DNA of 57,715 bases, from positions 1 through 57,715 of the forward strand of contig JAAYPH010000093.1 in NCBI GenBank assembly GCA_012519955.1, given 5' to 3'. Under the pieces are notes generated by a model. The model had not been told where the DNA came from. It ran no database searches and worked only from the letters and a program-made list of their open reading frames with translations. The DNA comes from Candidatus Epulonipiscium sp. (GTDB lineage: Bacteria; Bacillota; Clostridia; Lachnospirales; Defluviitaleaceae). Shown piece after piece: positions 6,526 to 14,672 of the stretch; within the stretch, counting starts at the first letter, position 1, and the number at the start of each line of letters is the position of its first letter. The translations under genes and the position numbers were made by a program.

Positions 6526-8469
6526 TTATTCAAAATCAATGGATTCTCTATAATATATGTCCTCATTGATATATACCTCAACGTATCCTGTTCCCTCACC
6601 AGTTACAGCAATGTCTAAAGGAAAATCAGAAAATGTATGAGTTTGCTCATAAATAAATCTATTTTCTCCATTTAATCTCACTCTGACATGGAAGGAATCC
6701 GTGTCCGTGTCGAGAGGCGCCAGAATGGTAATATGCTTTTCCACAGGCCCAGTAGATTGAGGTTCTTCTGTTTCTTCTTTCCCTTCACTCACAACAAAGC
6801 CAACCATATAGCCTTCTTTCACGATTTCGCCAGGTTGCACGGTTTGACTCACTACATATCCTTTTGCAACTTCGCTATGGGGAATATATGTAATTTGTCC
6901 AACGTTAAGACCCGAATTTTGTAATTGGTTCTTTGCAGCCTGTTCAGTTAGATTAAGAAGATTGGGAACAGCTACAGTTTTAATTTCAGGACCTAAACTT
7001 ACTGTTAAAATAACCGTTTCACCGGCCTTGAGTATAGTTCCAGCCCTTGGTTCCTGTGAAATAACTAGATTTTCATCTATAGAATCATTGTATTGGGGAT
7101 CTCTTCTTATATTAAATCCTAATTCTTCTAATATGCTTTCCGCATTCTTATAATCCCTGTTTTCTACATTAGGTACTTCAATAGTTTGTATTCCTTTACT
7201 CACTACTACTTCAACTTCTGAGTTTAAATTGATAATAGTGCCTTCTTCAGGATCTTGCCTGATAATTCTGCCCTCGGGAATTTCGTCATCATAGGCTTCT
7301 TCACTTATTTTTAACTTAAGTTCTTTTTCTTCCAGCAGTGCTTTGGCATCATCAACATTCATTTCAATAAGAGAAGGCACGGAAACAACCTTTGGCTGAA
7401 GATATCCTTGAATCAATTTAATGCCTACTACGCTAATAACAATCATAAGAATAAACGCTGTAAAGACTGCTCCTGCTGTGACCCATTTTTCTCTTGGATC
7501 CTTTTCTTCATGAAATTCTTCTTTTTGCTCCAATTCTTCATTAATATGATCTTTTTTATCGCCTCTTAATAGCTTCATGTCTTTTTCAGACATCTGAATT
7601 GTAGGTGAATTTTCAATATCAGGTATTTTTACAAAACTACCGTTAGGATGCTGCATGGATTGTTCCATATCTTTAATCATTTCATCTATATTCTTATATC
7701 TGTTTTCCGGTTTCTTTTGCGTAGCTTTTATAATAATATCTTCGAGACTGGTAGATAACTGATTATTATAACTCCTTGGGGAAGGAAGTTCTTCATTAAT
7801 ATGCTTTAAGGCAACTGTAACAGGGCTTTCTCCTTCGAAAGGAAGCATTTTTGTGCCCATTTCATACATTACAATACCTAAAGAATAAATATCGCTGGTT
7901 TTATCTACATAACCGCCCCTTGCTTGTTCCGGAGAAAAATAATGAACAGAACCAATTGCATTTCCTGTGGTAACAACGGTGGATGAATCTACCGCTCTGG
8001 CAATACCAAAATCTGCAACTTTTAATACCCCTTCATCAGTTATCAATATATTTTGTGGTTTAATATCTCTATGGATAATATTCTTTTTGTGGGCATGCTG
8101 CAGTGCTGAAGCAATATCCATTGCCACATTAAGAACTCTTTCAGATGTGAAAGGAGCTTCTTCTTCAATCATTTGCTTTAAAGTTTTACCATGAATATAT
8201 TCCATTACAATATAGTGGGTATGATCTTCGTATCCAACATCATAAATGCTTACAATATTGGGATGAGATAAACTGGCAGCTGACTGTGCTTCTACTCTAA
8301 ATCGAGATACAAACTCCTCATCGGAAGCAAATTCTTCTCTCAATACTTTTATTGCTACATATCTCTGTAGTTTATTGCACTTTGCTTTATAAACTATGGA
8401 CATGCCGCCAGCACCGATTCTCTCAATGATCTCATATCGATTGCTCAATATTGTACCACGTTGTAGCAT
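6526..8469 (-). CDS. prkC: PASTA-domain Ser/Thr protein kinase PrkC
   Basis: A membrane kinase that senses muropeptides or lipid II and phosphorylates cytoplasmic targets; in Bacillus it acts in spore germination and wall metabolism. The 647 residues comprise a Hanks kinase domain (about 12-270; glycine loop IGAGGMSIVY, K41, HRDIKPQN, DFGIAR), an acidic juxtamembrane linker, one membrane helix (about 331-354) and three PASTA repeats (about 362-560, each with a DAxxxL/xxxPxxG pattern). A beta-rich C-terminal domain of about 80 residues follows. The start lies four bases after prpC stops, placing kinase and phosphatase in one unit. Confidence 0.96.
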   Translation of the reverse strand: MLQRGTILSNRYEIIERIGAGGMSIVYKAKCNKLQRYVAIKVLREEFASDEEFVSRFRVEAQSAASLSHPNIVSIYDVGYEDHTHYIVMEYIHGKTLKQMIEEEAPFTSERVLNVAMDIASALQHAHKKNIIHRDIKPQNILITDEGVLKVADFGIARAVDSSTVVTTGNAIGSVHYFSPEQARGGYVDKTSDIYSLGIVMYEMGTKMLPFEGESPVTVALKHINEELPSPRSYNNQLSTSLEDIIIKATQKKPENRYKNIDEMIKDMEQSMQHPNGSFVKIPDIENSPTIQMSEKDMKLLRGDKKDHINEELEQKEEFHEEKDPREKWVTAGAVFTAFILMIVISVVGIKLIQGYLQPKVVSVPSLIEMNVDDAKALLEEKELKLKISEEAYDDEIPEGRIIRQDPEEGTIINLNSEVEVVVSKGIQTIEVPNVENRDYKNAESILEELGFNIRRDPQYNDSIDENLVISQEPRAGTILKAGETVILTVSLGPEIKTVAVPNLLNLTEQAAKNQLQNSGLNVGQITYIPHSEVAKGYVVSQTVQPGEIVKEGYMVGFVVSEGKEETEEPQSTGPVEKHITILAPLDTDTDSFHVRVRLNGENRFIYEQTHTFSDFPLDIAVTGEGTGYVEVYINEDIYYRESIDFE

Positions 8470-8473
8470 TATT

Positions 8474-9223
8474 TCACCTTCCTTTCGTCCCCCTAATAAT
8501 AATTACAGAAATATTATCAAGTCCTCCGTTTTCATTGGCCTGATCCACCAATGACTGAGCGATTTCTTCTAAATCACTTTTATTCTTAACAATATGTATA
8601 ATTTCTTCATTATTCAACATGTTGGATAAACCATCGGAACACATAAGAATAATGCTGTTGTCTTCAATCTCGGATGTATAAACATCCACTTCTACACTTG
8701 GATTCGTACCAACAGCTCTTGTAATGGCATGGCGCTTTGGATGATTAAGTGCTTCTTGTTCTGATATAGTGCCCTTTCGAACCATTTCTTCAACAAAGGA
8801 GTGATCTAAGGTAAGCTGACGTATTTCGTCCTGGCGAATAATATATAATCTGCTATCTCCAACATGGGCAACATATATACTTTGATCCATTAAGACAGCA
8901 ACTAAAAAGGTTGTTCCCATACCTTTAAAAAGTTCGTTCTGCATAGCTTTTTCAAATACTATATTATTAGTATGTGCAATTGCACTTACTAAAAATTCTT
9001 GAATGTTATTACTGGATATGACGTCATTTCTATGATTATGGACATAGTCACAAAAACTCTGTATCGCTAAAGAGCTGGCGTGCTCCCCTGCCCGATGGCC
9101 TCCCATTCCATCTGCAACAATATAAAGATTGGGAAGGCATCCAAATCGAGTATCATAAATAAATATGGCATCCTCATTATTTTCTCTATGCTTTCCTCTA
9201 TCACATCTTCCGGCAGAAATCAT
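8474..9223 (-). CDS. prpC: PP2C-type Ser/Thr phosphatase (Stp/PrpC)
   Basis: It removes phosphate from PrkC and its substrates. The 249 residues carry the PPM-family metal motifs: RENNEDA near the N-terminus, VADGMGGHRAG (D38, G39), HVGDSRLY, CSDGLSN and GGLDNISVI. No membrane segment is present, so the enzyme is cytoplasmic. The ATG follows GAGGTG. The prpC-prkC-rsgA succession is conserved through Firmicutes, and here all the intervening gaps are under 20 bases. Confidence 0.96.
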   Translation of the reverse strand: MISAGRCDRGKHRENNEDAIFIYDTRFGCLPNLYIVADGMGGHRAGEHASSLAIQSFCDYVHNHRNDVISSNNIQEFLVSAIAHTNNIVFEKAMQNELFKGMGTTFLVAVLMDQSIYVAHVGDSRLYIIRQDEIRQLTLDHSFVEEMVRKGTISEQEALNHPKRHAITRAVGTNPSVEVDVYTSEIEDNSIILMCSDGLSNMLNNEEIIHIVKNKSDLEEIAQSLVDQANENGGLDNISVIIIRGTKGR

Positions 9224-9232
9224 ATTTTCACC

Positions 9233-10270
9233 TCAATTCTTTTCCAAATATCTCCTTCTGAGCTGACCACAGGCAGCATCTATATCACTTCCAAGTTTTC
9301 TTCGCACGGTAGTTTGAATTCCATAGGACTGTAAGATATCCATAAAATCTTTTACTGAGCTGGATGTGCTTTCTCTAAAACTGGATTCTTTAACTGGATT
9401 CATTGGGATCAAATTAACATGGCAAAGCATTCCTTTTAATTTTTCTCCTAATTCTTTAGCATGTTCCTTTTTGTCATTTACATTGTGTATAAGTGCATAT
9501 TCGAAAGTAATTCTTCTATTGGTCATTTCAATGTAATGATGACATGCCTTTAGAAGGTCATTTATAGAATATTTGTTTGCAATAGGCATCATTTTTCTTC
9601 GAATATCATCATTAGGCGCATGGAGAGATACTGCCAAAGTAATCTGCAGTTTTTTGTCCGCTAATTCATACATTTTATCAACTAAGCCGCAAGTGGATAA
9701 TGTAATATGTCTTTGCCCGATGTTTTGTCCCTTTGGACTATTGATTAATTCAATAAACAAAAGGATATGATCTAAATTATCTAAGGGTTCTCCGCTGCCC
9801 ATAATAACGATGTTTGATACCTTTTCTTTGCTGTCTTTTTGAATTTGATAAACCTGTTCCAGCATTTCGCCGGCTGTTAAATTTCGAATGAGTCCATCTA
9901 TGGTTGAGGCACAAAAAGCACAACCCATTCTACAGCCTACTTGTGATGAAATACATGCAGTATTGCCATAGCTATAATGCATCAAAACACTTTCTATTAT
10001 ATTATTATCTTCCAGTGCAAACAAGTATTTTGTCGTTTTATCAATCTTAGAAGTATATTTTTCTTCAATTTTAAGTGTATTCAATTCAAAATGATTTTTT
10101 ATTTTTTCTCTCAGTTCTTTTGAAAGATTCGTCATTTCATCTATACTGTCTACATTTTTTTGATGAATCCATTGAAATATTTGAGCCCCACGAAAACTCT
10201 TTTCGCCAAGGTCTTCCATAAGTCTTTCTAATTCATCTATTTTTAATGAAGCAATATCTCTTTTTTTCAT
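9233..10270 (-). CDS. rlmN: Dual-specificity 23S rRNA/tRNA adenine C2-methyltransferase RlmN
   Basis: A radical-SAM enzyme that methylates C2 of A2503 in 23S rRNA and of A37 in some tRNAs. The cluster-binding CRMGCAFC supplies C113, C117 and C120. The second catalytic cysteine is C334 in AACGQL near the C-terminus. GSGEPLDN and the SAM-binding strand are also visible. The 345-residue length is typical. It sits between rsmB (seven bases upstream) and prpC, forming a small RNA-methylation pair. Confidence 0.96.
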   Translation of the reverse strand: MKKRDIASLKIDELERLMEDLGEKSFRGAQIFQWIHQKNVDSIDEMTNLSKELREKIKNHFELNTLKIEEKYTSKIDKTTKYLFALEDNNIIESVLMHYSYGNTACISSQVGCRMGCAFCASTIDGLIRNLTAGEMLEQVYQIQKDSKEKVSNIVIMGSGEPLDNLDHILLFIELINSPKGQNIGQRHITLSTCGLVDKMYELADKKLQITLAVSLHAPNDDIRRKMMPIANKYSINDLLKACHHYIEMTNRRITFEYALIHNVNDKKEHAKELGEKLKGMLCHVNLIPMNPVKESSFRESTSSSVKDFMDILQSYGIQTTVRRKLGSDIDAACGQLRRRYLEKN

Positions 10271-10277
10271 TTTTCTT

Positions 10278-11630
10278 TTACCTCTTTCGTTTCAGTCGAG
10301 CAATGAAAAAACCATCGCTGTTGTGCACATTAGGAAACAATTGAATGTATCCTTTTTTTGATGAATCACAGTGAAGAAATTCAGGAATATAAGGATCAAC
10401 AGGATCTAAGTCAAAGTCAAAATTTTGGATAAACCAATGAATATTCTCTAAATTTTCTTGTTCTGAAATTGTGCATGTACTGTAGACCAAAATTCCTCCG
10501 GGTTTAACATATTGCGAACACACAGAGAGTATTTTTCTTTGAATATCAACCAAATCCTTTAGATCTTTATTTGACTTTTTCCACTTTATATCGGGCTTTT
10601 TGCGAATAATGCCAAGTCCAGAACAAGGCGCGTCAATCATAACTCTGTCCATCTGGGACATTTTTTCTTGATCTAATACCGTAGCATCATGAAGTTCCGT
10701 TGTAATGATATCAATCCCCAGTCTTTCTGCAGAGTTTTTGATTAAATTCAGCTTATGTTCATGAATATCCCTGGCAAAAATCTGACCTTGATTATTCATT
10801 AATTCTCCGCAATGGGTTGCTTTGCCTCCCGGAGCCGCACAGACGTCAAGGATCTTTTCTCCTGGCTTTGGATCAAGAATATGTCCAACTAACATTGAAC
10901 TTTCATCCTGGACTTGAAATAATCCTTGATTGAATGAAGCTAATTCGCTAATAGCTGAAGTTTGTGAAATATGCAGAGCCTCCGGCAGAAATGATCCCTG
11001 GGATACCTCAATATTCTCTTTAGATAATATTTCCATCAAAGACTCTTTATTCGTCCGTAAAGAATTGCAACGAATAGTAATCTTAGGAGCATTGTTAGAC
11101 GCATTGCATAATGCTTCTACAAAATCGATAGGATAATATTCCAGCCAATATTTGACGAGCCATTGAGGATAAGAGTATTTAATGCATAGATACTCAATTG
11201 GATTTTTGTTTCGGTCAGGATAAGAAATATGATTAAGATTTCTTGCAATGTTTCTTAAAACTCCATTTACAAAGCCTGATAATCCGCCTAATCCTCTTTT
11301 TTTTGCAATTTTTACTGCTTCATTACAGGCTGCGGAAGAGGGAACTTTGGACATAAATAGAATCTGATACACTCCAGAACGAAGAATGCTTAAAATCAAG
11401 GGCTTCATTTTATTAGTTTTTGTGGTTGAAAACTGATTAATAATATAATCTATATGCTTCATATGCCTTATAGTTCCATTTACTATTTCAGTAATAAAAG
11501 CTTTATCCAATGAAGTTAAGTAAGCATACTGAGAAAAATGTTCTTGAAGAGAAATATTGCTATATGCCTGATCGTCATTAATTTCAGATATGATTTTTAC
11601 TGCAATTTCCCTAGGATTTGATTTTGTCAT
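10278..11630 (-). CDS. rsmB: 16S rRNA (cytosine 967-C5)-methyltransferase RsmB
   Basis: It methylates C967 of 16S rRNA. In 450 residues an N-terminal NusB-like RNA-binding domain (about 1-140) is followed by a Rossmann SAM-dependent domain with DVCAAPGGKATH, the catalytic DAPCSGLG and the second cysteine in YSTCTISEQEN. The ATG has AAGGAACC upstream. It follows the zinc protease gene after a hairpin-containing 97-base gap and lies directly before rlmN. Confidence 0.95.
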   Translation of the reverse strand: MTKSNPREIAVKIISEINDDQAYSNISLQEHFSQYAYLTSLDKAFITEIVNGTIRHMKHIDYIINQFSTTKTNKMKPLILSILRSGVYQILFMSKVPSSAACNEAVKIAKKRGLGGLSGFVNGVLRNIARNLNHISYPDRNKNPIEYLCIKYSYPQWLVKYWLEYYPIDFVEALCNASNNAPKITIRCNSLRTNKESLMEILSKENIEVSQGSFLPEALHISQTSAISELASFNQGLFQVQDESSMLVGHILDPKPGEKILDVCAAPGGKATHCGELMNNQGQIFARDIHEHKLNLIKNSAERLGIDIITTELHDATVLDQEKMSQMDRVMIDAPCSGLGIIRKKPDIKWKKSNKDLKDLVDIQRKILSVCSQYVKPGGILVYSTCTISEQENLENIHWFIQNFDFDLDPVDPYIPEFLHCDSSKKGYIQLFPNVHNSDGFFIARLKRKR

Positions 11631-11695
11631 TTGGTTCCTTCCTTTTAAAATATTCTTCAGAATAATAGTTTTTATTAGTAAAGATACATAAGTTT

Positions 11696-11718
11696 AAGGC
11701 GTTACTAAGTAACGCCTT
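11696..11718 (-). terminator. Hairpin after the zinc protease gene
   Basis: AAGGCGTTAC (11696-11705) and GTAACGCCTT (11709-11718) form a perfect 10-pair stem with a three-base loop just after the upstream stop codon. On minus it is followed by only two T, so it may be an RNA-stabilising hairpin or a weak terminator. Confidence 0.45.
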
Positions 11719-11727
11719 TATAATGCT

Positions 11728-12423
11728 TTAATCATCTCTTCGTCCGCCAAATACAGCTATCAGATGCAACAAGTTCGCTATGGCAACGGCTGCGGATGCA
11801 ACATAGGTAAGAGCTGCTGCGCTCAGTACTTTTTTTGCCGGTACAATTTCATTTTCTGATAAAAATCCTTCATTTTCTAATATTGTTATTGCTCTGCTGG
11901 AAGCATTCAATTCAACCGGCAATGTAATCAATTGAAATAGAACAACTCCCGAAAAGAGAAGTATACCTAAATTGACTAAGTATGAAGAAAAGAGAAGTCC
12001 CAATATAATTAAAGGCATAGCCATTTTGGAGCCTATATTTACAACAGGAACAATGGAATTTCTTAAAGTTAAAAACATATAACTTTTATGGTGCTGGATA
12101 GCATGGCCTACTTCATGGGCCGCTACGCCTATAGCCGCAATACTTTGACTGTTGTATACGGCACTGGACAGTCTTAGGGTTTTACTTCTTGGATCATAAT
12201 GGTCAGTTAATTGCCCGGGAATCATTTCAACTTGAACGTCATAAATTCCTGCATATTGCAATATAGCTCTTGCCGCTTCTGCCCCGGTGTACCCTCTTTG
12301 TGTTCCAACTCTTTGATATTTATTAAAAGTATTATTGACTTTTGATTGGGCATACATCGTCAAAAGTATGGCTGGCATGACAAGAAAAATATATGTAGGC
12401 TCAATATACATTCCTGGAAACAT
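11728..12423 (-). CDS. Membrane zinc metallopeptidase (YugP family)
   Basis: A 231-residue neutral zinc peptidase of the YugP type. HEVGHAIQH (zinc histidines H103 and H107) lies in a domain flanked by hydrophobic helices near the N-terminus and in the last third, so the enzyme is probably membrane-bound with a cytoplasmic active site. The preferred start is the ATG at plus 12421-12423, seven bases behind AAGGAG. An ATG eight codons upstream lacks a ribosome site and would overlap the DUF116 gene. The substrate is unknown in this family. Confidence 0.88.
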   Translation of the reverse strand: MFPGMYIEPTYIFLVMPAILLTMYAQSKVNNTFNKYQRVGTQRGYTGAEAARAILQYAGIYDVQVEMIPGQLTDHYDPRSKTLRLSSAVYNSQSIAAIGVAAHEVGHAIQHHKSYMFLTLRNSIVPVVNIGSKMAMPLIILGLLFSSYLVNLGILLFSGVVLFQLITLPVELNASSRAITILENEGFLSENEIVPAKKVLSAAALTYVASAAVAIANLLHLIAVFGGRRDD

Positions 12424-12427
12424 ATGA

Positions 12428-13189
12428 TCACTCCTTATTATTTGCATCGATATATCTTATTATAACATCCTTAATCTCTTGTACATTTATAGTCGTATTG
12501 ATGCAAGGACCATTTGGAAGCTGATTTAAAATACCATAGACAGGTATAGCGTTTACATCAAGAATTCCATTCACTAAATCTCTTTCACAAGCGACAGCGA
12601 TAATATACTTTGGATTGTATTCAACAACCGCCTTTCTTGCCAGTGTTCCTCCGGTAGCAATAGCAATTTTACAGTCGTATTGCTCTTGAAGATCCTTTAA
12701 ATCAGACGCCTTACATTTGCCGCATGCTTTGCAGGCCAAAAGATTTGACGTAATTTTAATACTGCATTGTGAATCTTGAACACAGTGAGGTATTAAAATT
12801 AGTATATCCTTAGAAGTTCCTTTTAACTTCATTGATTCCACAAAAATATTGTTCATATGAATAAAAAATTGGTTGACGATGCTCTTATCCCCATGAAAAA
12901 AGTTCACTATAGCTAAAATTAAAGGATACATCCACTTAAGAATAGTAAGCAGTATTTTGGGAGAAAATACAAAAACCGTTCCTTTTTTATATAAAGCAAT
13001 AAGAAAAGTAGATGTCGAAATAAATAAAATGCCTGCTATTAGGAAAATAAAGGTTAATAAAGAAAATAAAAATTTATAAAAATAAGTCGGAATATATGTA
13101 TAAACAGTTAATAAAACAATAAAAATACCTAAAAAAGAAATTGTAGTTGCTGCAAGAATTTTAGCAAATTGTTTTACCCATACGTCCAC
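12428..13189 (-). CDS. DUF116 family membrane protein with cysteine cluster
   Basis: A 253-residue protein of the DUF116 family, of unknown function. Two membrane segments (about 10-32 and 38-66) precede a soluble region with cysteines at 136, 142, 153, 156 and 159 (HCVQDSQC and CKACGKC), which look able to bind iron-sulphur or zinc. A Rossmann-like part follows (IAIATGGTLA, YIIAVACERDL). The start is GTG at plus 13187-13189, six bases after AGGAG. It is tightly packed between fmt and the zinc protease, a frequent clostridial neighbourhood, but its position does not reveal its job. Confidence 0.85.
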   Translation of the reverse strand: MDVWVKQFAKILAATTISFLGIFIVLLTVYTYIPTYFYKFLFSLLTFIFLIAGILFISTSTFLIALYKKGTVFVFSPKILLTILKWMYPLILAIVNFFHGDKSIVNQFFIHMNNIFVESMKLKGTSKDILILIPHCVQDSQCSIKITSNLLACKACGKCKASDLKDLQEQYDCKIAIATGGTLARKAVVEYNPKYIIAVACERDLVNGILDVNAIPVYGILNQLPNGPCINTTINVQEIKDVIIRYIDANNKE

Positions 13190-13198
13190 GGAACTCTC

Positions 13199-14143
13199 CT
13201 AAAAATGGGAACCTAAAATAATATTTTGCTCTATGTCATGACCTCTTAAGTATTCTTCCACTGCCATTCTCTTCCCATTTGGTGCTTGCATTTCAGTAAT
13301 AAGAAGACTTGAATCACCCGTTTTAACTACTAAACCTTTATTCCTTATAACTTCTACAATTTCTCCTATGGTATGATGTTCATATGTTTTATTATAAACT
13401 TCAGCTTTCCAAATTTTCATCATTTGGTCTTTATAAAATGTATAAGCACTGGGCCAAGGAGATAATCCTCTGATTAAATTAATAATTTTATAGGAAGGCT
13501 GGGACCAGTCTATTAACCCATTTTCTTTTTTCAGCATTGGTGCATATGTGGCTTCATCTTCATCTTGTTTTTCTCGTTTTATATTTCCTCTAATCAGTTC
13601 ATCCAAGGTGTCTTTTAAAAGATCAGCGCCAACAGGAGCCATGATATCATGAAGATCACCAGCAGTATATTCTGGTTCAATAGGAATTTCCTTTTTTAAG
13701 ATCATATCCCCAGTATCCATTCCTTCATCCATAAACATTGTAGTTACACCGGTAATCTTTTCACCATTAATAATAGCCCATTGAATAGGTGCAGCTCCAC
13801 GATATTTAGGAAGTAACGACCCATGAACATTAATACATCCGTAGGTTGGGATATCTAAAATCTCTTTAGGCAGAATTTGACCAAAGGCAATTACAACAAT
13901 CAAATCCGGTGCAATAGAGCGAAGGGTTTCAATAAATTCTGGATTTCTAACCCTCTCTGGCTGAAAAATCGGAATATCATATTTTACTGCCAATTCCTTT
14001 ACTGGAGGAGCCACCATTTTTTTCCCCCTCCCCTTAGGCCGATCGGGTTGGGTTACTACAGCAGCTATATAATATTTTTCATCAATTAATTTTTGCAAAG
14101 ATGGAACAGCAAAATCCGGTGTTCCCATAAAAACGATTTTCAT
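13199..14143 (-). CDS. fmt: Methionyl-tRNA formyltransferase
   Basis: It formylates initiator Met-tRNA using 10-formyl-tetrahydrofolate. Its 314 residues show the N-terminal MKIVFMGTPDFAVP, the folate and catalytic region with NVHGSLLPKYRGAAPIQWA (Asn-His of the active site), and FMDEGMDTGD. The C-terminal OB-like tRNA-binding domain begins near 205. The ATG follows GGAGGAAAAAG. It directly follows def, the enzyme that later removes the formyl group. Confidence 0.97.
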   Translation of the reverse strand: MKIVFMGTPDFAVPSLQKLIDEKYYIAAVVTQPDRPKGRGKKMVAPPVKELAVKYDIPIFQPERVRNPEFIETLRSIAPDLIVVIAFGQILPKEILDIPTYGCINVHGSLLPKYRGAAPIQWAIINGEKITGVTTMFMDEGMDTGDMILKKEIPIEPEYTAGDLHDIMAPVGADLLKDTLDELIRGNIKREKQDEDEATYAPMLKKENGLIDWSQPSYKIINLIRGLSPWPSAYTFYKDQMMKIWKAEVYNKTYEHHTIGEIVEVIRNKGLVVKTGDSSLLITEMQAPNGKRMAVEEYLRGHDIEQNIILGSHF

Positions 14144-14160
14144 CTTTTTCCTCCTTATCC

Positions 14161-14613
14161 TTAATCATTTAAATAGCGAATAACTTTATCTGTAAACAGT
14201 ACTCCATTTAAATGATCGATTTCATGGCAAAAAGCCACTGCAAGAAGATCTTCGCCTTCCAGAATAATTTCTTCCCCATGTCTATTTAAAGCTTTTACCT
14301 TAACTCTTTCAGGTCGTTTTACTTCTCCAGAGATGCCCGGAATGCTTAAACATCCTTCGGCGCAAACTTGCTCTCCGTCAGTTTCGATAATTTCCGGATT
14401 AATTAATTCGATGATCCCATCACCCACATCAATAACAACAATTCTTTTTAAAATCCCTATCTGAGGTGCAGCCAGACCTACTCCATCCGCTGCATACATT
14501 GTTTCTGCCATATCATCCAACAATGTTAATATCGAAGGAGTAATTTCTTTTACTTCTTTAGATTTTTTTCTTAATATTTCGTCCCCATCTTTTCTAATTT
14601 GTCTTAATGCCAT
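14161..14613 (-). CDS. def: Peptide deformylase
   Basis: It removes the N-formyl group from nascent proteins. Its 150 residues carry the three deformylase motifs: [10 protein letters not shown] (44-53), EGCLS (86-90, metal ligand C88) and HEIDH (130-134, metal ligands H130 and H134 with catalytic E131). No insertion typical of type 2 enzymes is present, so it is a short type 1 form. The ATG follows AAGGAGG. It is transcribed with priA upstream and fmt downstream. Confidence 0.97.
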   Translation of the reverse strand: MALRQIRKDGDEILRKKSKEVKEITPSILTLLDDMAETMYAADGVGLAAPQIGILKRIVVIDVGDGIIELINPEIIETDGEQVCAEGCLSIPGISGEVKRPERVKVKALNRHGEEIILEGEDLLAVAFCHEIDHLNGVLFTDKVIRYLND

Positions 14614-14672
14614 CGCATTTCCTCCTTATTTAATTTTTTCGAACTTCCAATCTCTAATTTCCTGCCTCTACT